The notes beneath the pieces were generated by a model. It had not been told where the DNA came from. It did no database searches and saw only the letters and a list, made by a program, of their open reading frames with translations. From assembly GCA_032158295.1 (NCBI GenBank), contig CM063256.1, positions 11,690,953 to 11,754,952 on the forward strand: a stretch of 64,000 nucleotides of DNA. Reading direction: 5' to 3'. Position numbers and translations under genes: made by a program. This document shows, piece after piece, positions 1-11,900 of this stretch; position 1 is the first letter of the stretch; the number at the start of each line of letters is the position of its first letter. The DNA comes from Pycnopodia helianthoides. Lineage: Eukaryota > Echinodermata > Asteroidea > Forcipulatida > Asteriidae.

Positions 1-775
1 TGGAAAGAATGTCTAGCAAAATAACAATAAAATGCAGATAAATTATATGTGGATTAGTTACAGAAAATGAGTCCTAACTGCACATGGTATCTTTTATTTA
101 TCATGATGATGGTGCACGATTGACTGAGCATCATCTCGATCTCATCATCTTCGTGCAGAAACCTCCTCCGGAGTATACTCGCACATTGGACTGCTGAGCA
201 GAGAGCGGAGACAACCAACCCACTGGCACTAAGGAACACCAACATAGCAGTGAGTAACACCAGTATTCAGACACAGTGAGTAACACTAACGAGTATCATT
301 CATCATGACTATCATGAGTATAATAGTAATACAGTGTCCAAGAGAAGTGGCGGACATGACTGAGTGAAAAGTGAAGGTAAACGTTGAATAAAATGTGTTT
401 TTATACAAATTTTATAGCCATCCCGTGGGCTACTCCTAAATCCTACTACCTAGTATGACTGAGGTTCGATCCGCCTGGATAGTGGATCGAACCTCGTAAT
501 TAACTAATTAGGCCTAACTAACTAAAACTAGGCCCCACTTTTAAATTTGAAAGAAAAATCCATGCATTGCCATCCAATTAGCCATTGCTTGCCCCGTTTT
601 ACTGTTTTAACTTAAAATTACAAACATGAAAAGAGAAAAACCACACTAGCATTAGTGTGGTTCGGTGGCTAGATAGTCTTTGGCGACAAGACTTGCAATC
701 ACAATAACAAGTTGCAAGTCATATGTAGAACTTTGCGATTATCAAATTGCTTTTGGTCACTTTCCTTTGTTTGAC
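1..775. other. Upstream flank, no gene supported
   Basis: AT-rich sequence. A perfect 12-bp inverted repeat (GAGGTTCGATCC, 461-495) and a shorter one (CCACACTA, 641-660) are visible. A hydrophobic minus-strand frame at 54-260 has no ATG at its start or splice support and is not called. Confidence 0.5.
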
Positions 776-1133
776 TTAAAGGTAAGACTATTGGTAAGAT
801 CGAAAAACACAAATGTTCACAGATTCACACATAACTTACATGTACACGATTTAAAGTATGGTAGAAAGGGTTCCTTAAAATATTTCTGCCTAAAATGCTG
901 TCGTTTCTTAGAAATTAGTAAAACAATAGTTTTTATCACGCGTGATAAAAACTTGATGTTTGAAAAAACAGAAAACATATAAGGTCTCTTTTCACTATGT
1001 TCTCGTGACCTCGATGATCTATTGAGCTCAAACTTTCACAGGTTTGTTTGTTCATGCATATATGTTGAATCACACAAAATGTGGACACTGATTTTGAGCT
1101 GTTACTAAAAGTGTACAGTACATGTACCTTTAA
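776..1133. mobile_element. TTAA MITE family C
   Basis: TTAA at both ends, followed inward by AGGTA-type ends, with a central palindrome TCACGCGTGA and the internal block (acaggtttgt ... cgtgacc) shared with other families here. Relatives: 13037-13727 (tandem pair), 45085-45408, 50622-50972. Confidence 0.65.
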
Positions 1134-1344
1134 GAGCCTATGTACGTCAACCACAGGTTAAAATTTGGCAAATTGGGTCTTTTAGTTTTCTACGTTTTAT
1201 TTTTCTAAAACATAAACGGATGCCAATTGCACCCAGATTTCAAAGTATTCAAACATTGCAGTTCTTACAGAATTGTACCGCCTCCTCCTGTACATGTATG
1301 AAATAGGATTACCATCACAGCTACATGTAGTTAGGACCTACAGG

Positions 1345-1500
1345 GCTCAATTTCATGAAGTCACTTTTAAAGCAAAAATGTTGCTTTTGAACATTTTTCG
1401 CTGAGCAAAAATAAGCAGGATACCAGTCACAGATGGTACACGTGACATGGTATTTTGGTAATCTTATTCTGGTATTTAAAGCATAACTTTATTTGCTGGC
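1345..1500. mobile_element. Degenerate GGGCCC-type MITE fragment
   Basis: Begins AGGGCTCAATTTCATGAAG and contains the segment 'aagcaggataccagtcac', also present at 22509-22540 and 31215-31240. It is an old relative of the GGGCCC MITEs. Confidence 0.45.
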
Positions 1501-1648
1501 CAAATGATAGTTAAAAACACCCGAGGACCAGACAAAATTCTCTCCAAGCGGTCCAACAGGCTAGTTCAGTGTTGGCAAACATCCCTATTCAAAATAAATT
1601 ATGGACACGTTTGGGAAAAATCTGACGAACTCAGATGACAAGCTTACA

Positions 1649-1897
1649 GGGCCCAATTTCATGGCTCTGCTTACCGTAAGCAAAGAATCGGTGCTTGCGG
1701 AAGCAGGGAATTCCGCGCTTACGTCAAGCATATTTCATGGGTAAGCGGGGAATATTGGCTTGTGCGCGTGCGTTCTCCACGTTACTAGGCATTCTACGCT
1801 TACACAGCTAGCGCAGAAATTCGGCGCTTGCCGTGCAAGCGGAATGGTGATCGTTACCGCAGAATTCGGCGGTTAGTAGAGCCATGAAATTGGGCCC
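1649..1897. mobile_element. GGGCCC-ended MITE, copy 1
   Basis: Terminal inverted repeats begin GGGCCCAATTTCATGGCTCT; the right end is the inverse. The interior is rich in GCTTAC/GTAAGC words. About 250 bp. Close relatives at 22218-22636, 22638-22889 and 51779-52017. Confidence 0.75.
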
Positions 1898-2058
1898 TGG
1901 TGGTCCTGCTCTGGCTAGTCACTGAAAAAGTTAAGGGCAAACCTTGCAGTCACCACTCACGATGCTTTAGGCCCTATTTCATTTTAAAGCAAATTTAATA
2001 CTTTGTTTGTTTGAAGTGCCCTCTTGTATCTCAAATCCCTAGATCCCTGATGATGCAG

Positions 2059-2330
2059 GGCTCGAATTTTGGGAAAAAAATTCACAGGACTGCAGGTGTT
2101 GTCACGGTTGTTGCTCACAATTTTTACTGGTCTGTTAAATTTTTTACAAGATTAGAATCAAAATGAGGAAGAACGTGCTTCACAATTGAATTGTTTTCAT
2201 TTTATTTCGAGTTATCATTATTCAGTTGAAAAACACCAGACCTCTGGACTTGTCCAGTTGTGAGTATTACTGGCCTGACACTAAAATCACTGGCCTCTGG
2301 CCTGTGGTCCAAAAATGTAAATTTCAAGCC
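2059..2330. mobile_element. Inverted-repeat element
   Basis: Left end AGGGCTCGAATTT and right end AAATTTCAAGCCTTGA are roughly inverse, enclosing a stretch with repeated 'actggcct' words. Probably an old MITE. The rest of the sequence up to the gene 1 start (2331-2765) shows no recognisable repeat and may hold the promoter and 5' UTR. Confidence 0.4.
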
Positions 2331-2765
2331 TTGATGGTGTATACAGTACATTTACTTGTATTATTTTTTTCTCTTTAGGCATTGAACTGAGATGACTACC
2401 GGTTCTGAAAATTAAGCCGCACCACTTTCGTCTTAAGTTCCTCTTATTCTTAAGCTGCAAATGAAAAGGACAAGGAACACTTCAAGAGACTCTAACCATG
2501 CTTTGACCATCCATTAAAATGATTCACGAGCACTCATAATGTGAACTTCAATATTTTTTTTCTATAGAATTTCTTTTGTGCAATAGCCGTTGATCCTTGC
2601 CAGTTACAAGTGTTCTCAGTTTTCTTGAAGAGAGAGAGGCAATAATTTCAGAAGATCCCAGTTAAAAATATCGCACAGTATTTTACTACGTAAATGTAAA
2701 AAATTTGCAGTGACCTTGTTCTAAAGTTGAGACATTTCGGGGTCGGGTCTACTCTACTCTACAAG

Positions 2766-2966
2766 ATGGTTTCTTTGGAGAAAAGGTTTTGGATTGGTTG
2801 GGGCATCTTGGCTATCGTGCTGATTACACCCACACTGGAAGCTGTGAATTACAACGAGCCGAACTTGGAGGAGCCTCGTTACAGCTATGCCGGAGAGAAC
2901 GAAGGGGGCCGACTCACTGGGCATGTGCAGAACTGGGCAACGCTGATTCAGAATTACATACTACAG
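2766..2966 (+). CDS. Gene 1 exon 1: signal peptide and start of VWA_N region
   Basis: ATG at 2766 is the first ATG of the open frame and is followed by a charged start and a hydrophobic run ([14 protein letters not shown]) ending near TLEA. It encodes residues 1-67. The donor GTAATT follows at 2967, phase 0. A 5' UTR and promoter could not be delimited. Confidence 0.85.
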
Positions 2967-5900
2967 GTAATTATGCCAAGTATTTTTTCGATGTTTGGAT
3001 GTAACAAGAAATTTAGATTTCCTTTCTGAGCGTACTTACTCATTGTGACCGTTTTGATGGTGAAGTTCTGCCTCTCTGTCTGTCCAAAGCTGACCGGGAG
3101 GCTGAGGTCGGAGACATGCCTGTCAGCTCCTCTACTCCATTGGATCAGCAGAGTTTCTGTCTGCCATGTGACCGGAATCCTTCACGTTTCAATGGACTCG
3201 GGTTCACCGGAACCCAAGCTCTGGTGTTGTCAGCAGCAGGGTGTGGGTTCGAATCCCGGTCATGACACTTGTGCCCTTGAGCAAGGCATTTAACCATAAT
3301 TGCTTCGTAAAAAGTTGGGAAGGTAATACATAATGCTCTACTAGCCAGGCTCCTAGTGGATGATACCCATGCCTACATCCTAACGGACTGTGAAGGGGGT
3401 AACCCTGTTTCAGCCCCAGGAGTACATGTAGGTGGCAACGTACCACTGGTGACAGTTGATTTGGGCGACAGCCCAAATCAGTAAAGTGAAGTGGAAACCA
3501 CCTCTCGGACCCCAGCTTGGGCTCCGTCCACCTGTTTGAAGTCCTGTTCCTGTATGGAAAGCACACATTTTCTAAATAACTGCTGGCGCTCAAGCTCAAG
3601 CTGTGGTTTTGAAAGCGGCCATAGTAGTGGCCAATTTGGGCAAGAGACTCCCCATTTTGTTCGGATTACAGCAAATTTTGACCCATTTTTTTCCCGTTTT
3701 TTGTAAATTCTCAGCCTCATGACAGATGCCGGTATGTTTGTCTTTTCTGTGAATTTTGCATGTAGTTGTGCAGTGATGGACTGAAGACCGAATACACACA
3801 GAGTTTTTATGACAACGCTGACTACATTCTGCAGAGGAAGAATGCCACGGAAATTGTTGCCAAAGTCAGGGAACTCCTGGACGATTACTTCGCTAAGAAA
3901 GAAGAAGCAGCCAAGGTAATGTTTTGTCAGGGGCGGGAGAGGGGGTACAACTGTGCAAGTTGGGAAAAGTGTGTTAGAGGACAGGAGCCTTTTGGGTGTT
4001 TCATATGTTAACACACCCCCATGTGACCAGTCTTCGACCAATCAGAGTGCATAAACTCTCTGAGGTGTTTATTAATTGGTGTAATTACAGTATATTCTCT
4101 TTCATATTAATAAGTAACGGAAGTGAACCTCTTGTAGGTGGACGAAGGTTCCAGTAAAGGTTCCGAATTTGGGTTGAGCCCTTGTCATAAGAACTAGGGA
4201 TGATGAATTCCAGACTTTCTTTTTCTCTTTGTCTGCCTGGTTAAAAAAATTACATGTAATTTTCTTCAGACAAAAATGATATCATGGTCTTTGAGCAACT
4301 TCTCTAGCACTGAGGATACTGTTCCCAGAAGCTCCGTGAAATCAAAATTTCAGGAGTTATCAAAAGGTGGAAAACATGTAATCATTTCAAAACACAGCCC
4401 TGGCTTTTTGTTCATGATAAATAATGTTTACAAATTTCAATTTTTTTTTAAACATTTCACAATTAAAAACAAATTGTTTTGACCCACCCAGCAACCCAAA
4501 ATTGTGTTTTGTTAAATATTGAGAGCCTAGACACTGAAGAACAAAATAATAGTAGACACAGTATAATGGAGATCTGCTGGCTGGCAAGCTCAAAGTGCTA
4601 CTGGATAATGAGGCGTGTCGTGGCCGAGCGGTCTACATGTAGTTCACCGGACCCAAGCTCTGGTGTTGTCAGCAGCAGAGTGTGGGTTCGGATCCCGGTC
4701 ATGACATTTGTGCCCTTGAGCAAGGCACTTAACCATAATTGCTTCGTAAAAAAGGGGAAGGTAGTGCATTCTGCTCTACCAGCCAGTCTCCTAGTGGATG
4801 ATACCCATGGCGACATCCTTACGGACTGTAAAGGGGGTAACCCTGTTTCAGCCCCAGGAGTAGGTGGCAACGTGCCCCTGGTGACAGTTGATTTGGGTCG
4901 ACAGCCCAAATCAGTAAAGTGTAGCTGTCACCTTGAAGTGGCCATCGGGCCTTGTGAGTTCGGCGATATCTTATTAAAAGAAGAAAAAAAAACATCTGCT
5001 TCATGATGTGCTTGCCAGCCATTGATCATGTTGATCCCAAGGTCAGGTCCTATGTGAGTGCCATATGCTGTCATGGCTGTGACAAACTGGTACCCATCCT
5101 CTTTTATCCCTCATGCAATAACACATCACAATCTTACTTTCAAACGTTAATTATTGTAAGTGGTGTTTGAAGCTTTGCATGGTGTTGAAAGTAAGAAGTA
5201 ACTATAACTATAAATAGTAGTAAACTTGCGGGTACAACCATGTGTAACATCTCTGTTGGGAGGAGTGTTGGCTCTGAAAAGAGCTGGTTAGGTCTCGACG
5301 TTTCGAACAGTATGTCCTGAAGTCGAGCAGAGTATACTGTCCGAAACGTTGAGACCAAACCGGCTCTTCTCAGAGCCAACACTCCTCCCAACAGAGATTT
5401 TACACATGGTTGTACCCGCAAGTTTACTACTATTTAACTTATAGTTACTTGTTAATTATTGTTTCGTCCAGTCACCTGGTATTTTTATTTTCTTATAATT
5501 TTATCGCTTATTAGTGATTTTTTTCTTGTAATTGTATATTGGCCTAGAACTGTTTTTTATTTTTTTTGTTTTGTTTCAATGTTTTTATTGTACATGTATG
5601 CGAGCATTTCAATTACTCTATTTGGAATTGATTGATCGATTAGTACCTCAAATGAAGTAGATATATTTTAGATCAATGTTGTCCCAGCTCGGGGTTTTTT
5701 CAATGGCTTTTCGTGGCTACCAGCATGCAATGTTGTAGTTGAAACAGAACAGGAAATCCATTCCATCCCCTCGCTTGGGCACTGAGGTCTGCCATAAAAA
5801 AACAAGGTTGACAGATTTGTAATTTTCTTTTATCTGGGTTTAAGTATTTTGTAATCCCAGATGATGTAAAAATACAGCATTTTAAATCGCCTTTCCCTTT

Positions 5901-8900
5901 CTTAGTAGCCAGGGGTCGATTTCACAAAACTCTTCCTAACTTAGGACTAGTCCTAGGCAGTGCTAAGAGATAGGACTAGTCTTAAGTTAAGACCAGTTAC
6001 TGGTCCTAACTTCAGATAAGACTAGTCTTATCTCTTTGTGAAATCGGTACCTGGAAAAAGAACAAACCCTTCATTTTTTACAAGTCAACCAGCGTGTCCC
6101 TTGTAAAATGTATTATGTGCCAGCACAGAGTGCGCTAACCGCACTCGTGCCTGTTACATAATTGTGAAAAGGGAACTGCACAGATATGTTTTTTTGTATG
6201 TTATTTTTAAAGGAACATAACAGAATTGGTAAGAAACCAACTTGTAAAATATACTTTTTGATCACAGATTTACATAAAACTTACACGGTCTAATGATGAT
6301 GATAGTAGAAAACATCCCTTGAAATATTTCTGTCTGAAATGCCATATTTGATGAGAAATGAATAAACTAATTTTCCGATTGGAGTTTATCGCTCAGTGAG
6401 CGTTTTATTCATTTGTTGAATCTATATGATTTCATGCAAAATGTGTAATCGGTTTTTCACTATTTTCTCATGACCCAGATGGCCGATTGATCTCAAACTT
6501 CTACAGGTTTGTCATTTTATGTATATGGTGGATTACATAAAGTGCTTACACTGCCAGAAACTGTTTTGTTAGCAAAAACCAATTCTGTAATGTTCCTTTA
6601 AGTGAAACGTTCATTTCAATTTTTTTTAATTTTTGTTATTTCTTTTGGCCCACCCATCCACAACTTTGTAAACAGATTGAATTTTTAGCCTTTGAGAAAG
6701 ACTCTGCTAGGGTCGAAACGTCAGGTCACTAACTAATTATTGCAGATTGAAAATTTCTAAAAGCATTGAATGTCCTGAACAGCCCCTAACTCCTCAATTT
6801 CAGGCATTTCTGTCTGCAATGGCTCTAACCCGGGAGGGTGTACCTTTGGTAATTCCTCCAAAAATTAACTACCATAAAAAATTACTTAGAAAGAAGCATT
6901 GCAGCTGTTGATAAAGTATAACATTTTGTGAAACGATTTCCTTCAAAGGAATGTGGTTTTAGAGAGAGGGATTCAAAACATTTCGATCTGAGAAACAATT
7001 CTCAGATTGTGTACATTCCAGTTATGGATTATTCTTCCTGCCTGGACATAACCGCTCCATACTTTCGCCGTTATCTCAAAAACGCTACCACCTTTTGAAA
7101 TTATTTTCTCTCAGGTCGGTTTGATTGTTCATATTTACTTTAATACGTAGAAATAAAACTAGCGAATGGTTCCAAAAACAAAAGGTATACTTTGCTTTTA
7201 CTTTTAAATGTAATCAAATAAAGCAGTTTTGAGAAGTAAATTTTAAAAATAAGTGCCAGGTTGCTGCCTGGCATTTATCTGTTCCTCTTGTTGCAAGTTA
7301 AAGGAACATTACAGAATTGGAAAGAACAAAACTTGTAAAATATACTTTTTGATCACAGATTTACATGGACTAAGGATGATGATAGTAGAAAACATCCCTT
7401 GAAATATTTCTGTCTGAAATGCCATATTTAATGAGAAATGAATAAACTAATTTTCCGATTGGAGTTTATCGCTCAGTGAGCGTTTTATTCATTTGTTGAA
7501 TCTATATGATTTCATGCAAATGTGTAATCGGTTTTTCACTATTTTCTCGTGACCCAGATGGCCGATTGATCTCAAACTTCTACAGGTTTGTCAGTTTATG
7601 TATATGGTGGATTACATAAAGTGCTTACACTGCCAGAAACTGTTTTGTTAGCAAAAACCAATTTGGAATGTTCCTTTAAAGCGATAATTCCAACTACTAA
7701 ATTTGTGTATTTGTAGCGTATTGCTGAAGAAGTCAAGAGACTCCATGATTTACATTTGGGGGAGGATGAGTCCAAGTTCAAGTCACTTACAGATATTCCT
7801 AGTATGTTTTACAAGGACTCTGACATACCTGGACGTCTGCCTGTTCTGAAATACAATACGTAAGTTTGAATCCGGCATAAACAGTAGCCTTAAATAATAA
7901 TAATGGTAAGTGTGGCTTCTTATATACATGTAGCGCTCAAATCCATCACTAAGTGACGCTCATGGTGCTCCAACATTACCCCGCAAGGTATGTGAAGCTA
8001 TGTTTTGAAGTATGAGACCTTTTTCCTGTACATAGCACAATGTAACGGTTTACACGGTGCTGTGGTGCAACATTCTGCCAATTAAATGAGGAACCCCGGG
8101 GCAAACCCCTTCTCTTTACGATAAGTGTACTGGGTTCTTTTTCGTGCATTACACAACACACGGGACCAACGGCTTTACGTCCCATCCGAAGGACGAAGCA
8201 ATAATGGTAGAGTGTCGTGGCCGAGCGGATAAGATGTAAGAGCACTGAATTCAAGCTCTGGTGTTTCTGTTCGGCAGAGTGTGGGTTCGAATCCCGGTCG
8301 TGACACCTGTGTCCCTGAGCAAGACACTTTACTATAATTGCTTCTCTCCACTCAGGGGTAAATGGGTACCTGTGAGGGTAGAGATGGTTCTTGTGATTGA
8401 TTTAGCTTAGTGCGCTACATATTTGGCAGCACAGGCTGTATACTCCCCAGGGAGCTGAGATGGTTTAAGGAATGAAATGGCCCAGTGATCAGGGTACTAA
8501 TGTTGGAAGCGCTTTTGAAGTGGTTCTGGTTTGCTCTGAATGAAGAGTTGGTCACTATTACTTTCATTTTTTGTTTGCCTTCAAGGTACTTTTGGCAGGC
8601 AGTCAGCCAGCCAGCAAAACGTCAAGTACAGTAAAGATTTCAGACGAGGTACTGAGGGTCAGCAAGCCCTCTAAGCCTTTGTAACTAAAGTTAAAAGTGA
8701 TTCTGGTTTGTTCTGAATGAAGAGTTGGTCACTATTACTTTCATTTTTTGTTTGCCTTCAAGGTACTTTTGGCAGGCAGTCAGCCAGCCAGCAAAACGTC
8801 AAGTACAGTAAAGATTTCAGACGAGGTACTGAGGGTCAGCAAGCCCTCTAAGCCTTTGTTACTAAAATAATAATGATTCTGGTTTGATCTGAATGAAGAG

Positions 8901-11900
8901 TTGGTCCCTATTATTTTCATTTTTTGTTTGCCATCAAGGTACTTTCGGCAGGCAGTCAGCAAAACGTCAAGTACAATAAAGATTTCAGACGAGGTACCGA
9001 GGGTCAGCAAGGATACCATATATGCTGTGTATTACACCAAGGATCTGGATGAAGTGTTTATCAACAACTTTGAACAAGATCCACAGTTGAGGTAAACATG
9101 GAGAATTCATTTTCTTTGGAATAGTCTTCCTGTGCATATTCACCAGGCTAGTTCTTTACACTCTGTTTAAAACTCATTTGTTTGAAGCTGCTTATTTGTA
9201 ATCTGCTTACTTGTAATGTATCTTTCACTTATTGTATATTTTGTTGTTCTCTTTATGCGCTTAGAGGCTTTGGCATTAGGCGCTTTACAAATGTCTTTAT
9301 AAATTTAAAATTGCTTTTTGGAAATGATGATTCTAACAGCTTGATTTCATTTTCTGTTGTTGCAGATGGCAGTATTTTGGTTCGGTTGAAGGAGTCCTGC
9401 GGAAGTTCCCAGGCCGGGAATGGAGCCGTAACTTTGCGGGCTTCTACAACGACTACGATCCGCGTGTCAGAACGTGGTACATTGCAGCAACCAGCGACCC
9501 CAAAGATGTGGTTATTGTATTGGATTGCAGGTTAGTCATTATTATTATTATTATTATTTATTCGGCCAAAAATATGCAACAATTGTACAGACATACATGA
9601 GAGTGAACAGATAGTTCTATAAGATAGAAAAGGATAGGTAACAATGTCTACACGGTGTAGTTTATACATTAATAGACTGAAATTTATAAATGGATTTAAA
9701 AAGCAGGAGTAATGGGCGTCAGATTTGTCAAAAGAAAATCGGTATGGGTGTATAGAGCAACAATTAAAAGTCCAAGTACGATGTAGCAATATAATAGGGC
9801 AGCAATTGAACACCGGCTAGTAATTAAAGGCAGCATTAATTGTAAAGGCAAGATGGAAACATGACAAAACAAACGATTCATTCTAAGATGGCCAGGATTA
9901 ATAAAAGCGAACCTAATCACTGTGACTCGAGAGTCTATTAATCCAATCTTAAGATGACACACTTATTAAATAAAAACTAAAAATCTGCAAATAATTAGGA
10001 TGCTAATAAATGTAACAAAATTAGATGAAAACAAAATTATTAAGAAAATTATGACTACAACAATTCTCCTGATGTCGCCAACCAGAGAGCAAAACCCGGA
10101 TTGAAACGGTTGGAATCGATGAATGGTTATTTTAGTTGACTCTCCTATACGCCAGAGCATCGGTGCAAAAACATTGTATCTTGATTTTGCATTAATGTTG
10201 TATCTTGATTTTACAAAAACATTGTGTCTTGATTTTGAAAAAACGTTGTATCTTGATTTTGCATTAACGTTGTATCTTGATTTTGCAAAAACGTTGTGTC
10301 TTGATTTTGCATTAATGTTGTATCTTGATTTGACAAAAACATTGTGTCTTGATTTTGAAATAACGATGTATCTTGATTTTGCAAAATGTTGTATCTCTTT
10401 TTTGCATTAACGTTGTATCTTGATTTTGCAAAAACATTGTGTCTTGATTTTGCAAAAACATTGTATCTTGATTTTGCAAAATCTTTTATCTTGATTTTGC
10501 AAAAACGTTGTGTCTTGATTTTGCAGAACATTGTGTCTTGATTTTGCATTAATGTTGTATCTTGATTTTTGCAAAAACGTTGTATCTTGATTCTGCAAAA
10601 ACGTTGTGTCATGATATTGCATTAACGATGTATCTTGATTTCGCGAAAACGCCATACCTTGATTTTGCAAAAATGCTGTATCTCAATTTTGCAAAAACGT
10701 CATACCTTGCACGAAAACGCTCCGTGCAAAAAACGTATCTCTGCGCATAGGCTACTTGTTTTGTGTGTACATCCGAGATACAACGTTTGGACAATTTCAA
10801 ACTCGCGTGCAACATTAACGATATTTTATGAGATACAACGTGATTTGCATTGACTGACGACATGTAGGTGCATACTCCAAGATGTATACATGGACCCAAT
10901 TCGCAACAGTCTTCGTTGCGCAATGAGTGGGAAAGGTACCCAAGTGATGTAATTCTTGTGTTTCTTTCTGTGGACAGTTACTCCATGAAGGGAAAGAAGT
11001 TTGACATTGCAGTGTCTGTAGTGAGGATCATCCTAGACACTCTGACCAAGCAGGACTACGTCAATGTCATCTGTGCCAGAGCTAGTCACTGGGATGCCTT
11101 CGGAAAGTAAGGCCATATCTGAATCGGGGGCTACGGCTGCGGCTACGACTGTTGCTAAGGGTGTTGCTAAGGGTCCTATACTTATGGCGATACAGCCGTA
11201 GCCATAGCCGCCGATTTCGACACTACCTCTGTTACTTTTTATCTTAGAAAAATGGAGAAATTTCTGACTTTTATCTGGCGTATGTGCCCTTGAGCAAGGC
11301 ACTTAACCATAATTGCTTCGTAAAAAGTTGGGAAGGTAGTGCATTCTGCTCTACCAGCCAGGCTCCTAGTGGATGATACCCATGCCTACGTCCTTAGGGA
11401 CTGTGAAGGGGGTAACCCTGTTTCAGCCCCAGGAGTAGGTGGCAACGTGCCCCTGGTGTCAGTTGATTTTGGTCAACAGCCCAAATCAGTTACATGTAAG
11501 TGTAGCCCTCACCTTGAGTGGCCGTTTGGCCTTGTGAGTTAGGCGATATCTCATTAAAAAAAAAAAATAATAAAATAGAGACTGTTACATGCTTTTTTTC
11601 TAATTTGTTGCTTCAAATGACTAAGACCTGAACACATTTCTGTCTGTATCATGAACGATACCATTAAAAGCAACACTTATTTTTATTTATTTGTTCATTC
11701 AGGCTTTCAAAATCATTATAATACATTAAAAACACTTGACACTATTGGTAATTGTCAAAGACCAGTCTTCTCACTTGGTGTATCTCAACATATGGATAAA
11801 ATAACAAACCTGTAAAAACTTGAGCTCAATTGGTCGTCGAAGTTGCGAGATAACTATGAAAGAAAAAACACCCTTCTCTCACGAATTTGTGTGCTTTCAG

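Noticed and set aside
54..260. Minus-strand hydrophobic frame
   Set aside because: Begins with GTG, has a stop just upstream and no convincing splice sites or family match.
3774..3780. Exon 2 starting after the AG at 3772-3773
   Set aside because: Would break phase with exon 1; the TAG at 3763-3765 keeps the frame.
10123..10923. Long repetitive frames on both strands
   Set aside because: They are translations of the 24-bp minisatellite.
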